A stretch of 18,671 nucleotides of DNA from QHWT01 sp046726015 (GTDB lineage Bacteria; Acidobacteriota; Vicinamibacteria; Vicinamibacterales; 2-12-FULL-66-21): assembly GCA_046726015.1 (NCBI GenBank), contig JBKOZS010000322.1:1-18671 (forward strand). Direction: 5' to 3'. This document shows positions 18,355-18,671 of this stretch, in pieces. Position numbers and translations under genes: made by a program. Under the pieces are notes generated by a model. That model had not been told where the DNA came from, did no database searches, and worked only from the letters and a program-made list of their open reading frames with translations. Within the stretch, counting starts at the first letter, position 1. Each line of letters opens with the position of its first letter.

Positions 18355-18569
18355 GGCCGCAGTGGCCTCGAATCAGCAGGCGTCTTTGGGGCGCTAGACT
18401 GGCAGTTTGGTCGTCGGAATTGTGCCCCAGATTGTGCCCTAACCGGTGTCTGCCCGCGACAAACACCGTCACTTACGGGGAGATACAGAGAGAGACCTTC
18501 CGGAGGGCAAGTCGTTGAGACGACTGCGGAAAATCTGATTCGGTACGTCTCCACACTGCTCCAACGCAG
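18355..18569. other. non-coding stretch with ATTGTGCCC tandem repeats
   Basis: No gene is seen here. ATTGTGCCC occurs twice in tandem (18419-18427 and 18431-18439, 12-nt period). Short direct repeats of this kind are found as arm-type sites beside tyrosine-integrase attachment sites, and a truncated tRNA gene lies about 130 nt to the right. The link is suggestive only. Confidence 0.35.
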
Positions 18570-18611
18570 CGCTTTCCAAGCGTGCCTGATCGACCACTCC
18601 AGCATCTCTCC
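18570..18611 (-). pseudogene. 5' half of a tRNA-Ser(GGA) gene, 3' half missing
   Basis: Read on the minus strand from 18611, the sequence gives acceptor strand GGAGAGA, the D-arm CTG/CAG around GAGTGGTCGAT, and an anticodon arm with loop TTGGAAA (anticodon GGA at 18577-18575). The 3' side of the anticodon stem begins GCG, but the next bases do not pair. No variable arm, no GGTTCGA-type T-arm and no TCTCTCC acceptor partner follow within 250 nt. The tRNA cannot be functional as written. The break inside the anticodon stem is a place where integrases often act. Confidence 0.65.
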
Positions 18612-18671
18612 GTTTAGAATCAAAGACTTGCGAGCACGGTTTCAATGCGATTCAACCGTTTGTGATAAGTC

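Noticed and set aside
18302..18360. tRNA read from the TTCGATTCC T-loop-like sequence on the minus strand
   Set aside because: The T-stem pairs in only three to four positions, and no matching acceptor, D-arm or anticodon arm is found at the right distance.

Overview
The window is high-GC DNA, most likely from a member of the Acidobacteriota (Vicinamibacteria-like). The strongest lineage clue is a PadR regulator directly followed by an ATPase-less MacB/FtsX-type duplicated permease (ADOP), a pairing that is expanded in that phylum. The Tat-exported sugar isomerase, the Gfo/Idh dehydrogenase and the PxKF surface protein fit the same group. This assignment is inference from gene families only.

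Layout. Positions 1-520 are mobile-element debris: a serine-recombinase C-terminal remnant, a degenerate repeat, two hairpins and a GTTAGGC core-like site. Positions 498-1153 hold two small minus-strand genes of unknown function. Positions 1366-2409 hold a YdjM/DUF457-type membrane protein whose reading frame is broken twice. Positions 2788-3815 hold the last part of an Ada/Ogt alkyltransferase, without its front half, overlapping a 2OG-Fe(II) oxygenase gene.

The intact core is on the minus strand from 10036 down to 3854: a DUF2760 protein, an Hsp70-like ATPase, a second paralogous Hsp70 with a long C-terminal extension (DUF3731-like), and a D-2-hydroxyacid dehydrogenase. Gaps are 12 nt, an overlap (CTGA) and 4 nt. 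The paired Hsp70s with no J-protein or GrpE gene beside them are the most interesting system here: a probable non-canonical chaperone complex of unknown function. Upstream on the same strand are a small secreted protein, a Gfo/Idh/MocA oxidoreductase lacking the usual EKP lysine, and a Tat-signal sugar isomerase. The last two probably act together on sugars or sugar derivatives.

Diverging from these is the PadR-ADOP operon (12984-15985), with a perfect 7-bp inverted repeat just before padR. It converges on a 5'-truncated, frameshifted beta-helix/Ig/PxKF surface protein gene (15999-17431). Positions 17566-18671 hold more GTTAGG core-like sites, a secreted FISUMP-domain protein, a second copy of the degenerate repeat seen at the left end, short tandem repeats, and the 5' half of a tRNA-Ser(GGA) gene that has lost its 3' half.

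Overall, an intact chaperone/metabolic/transport core is bracketed by rearranged accessory DNA. Several flank genes are truncated or frameshifted, which means either real decay or indel errors in the assembly; the sequence alone cannot separate these.
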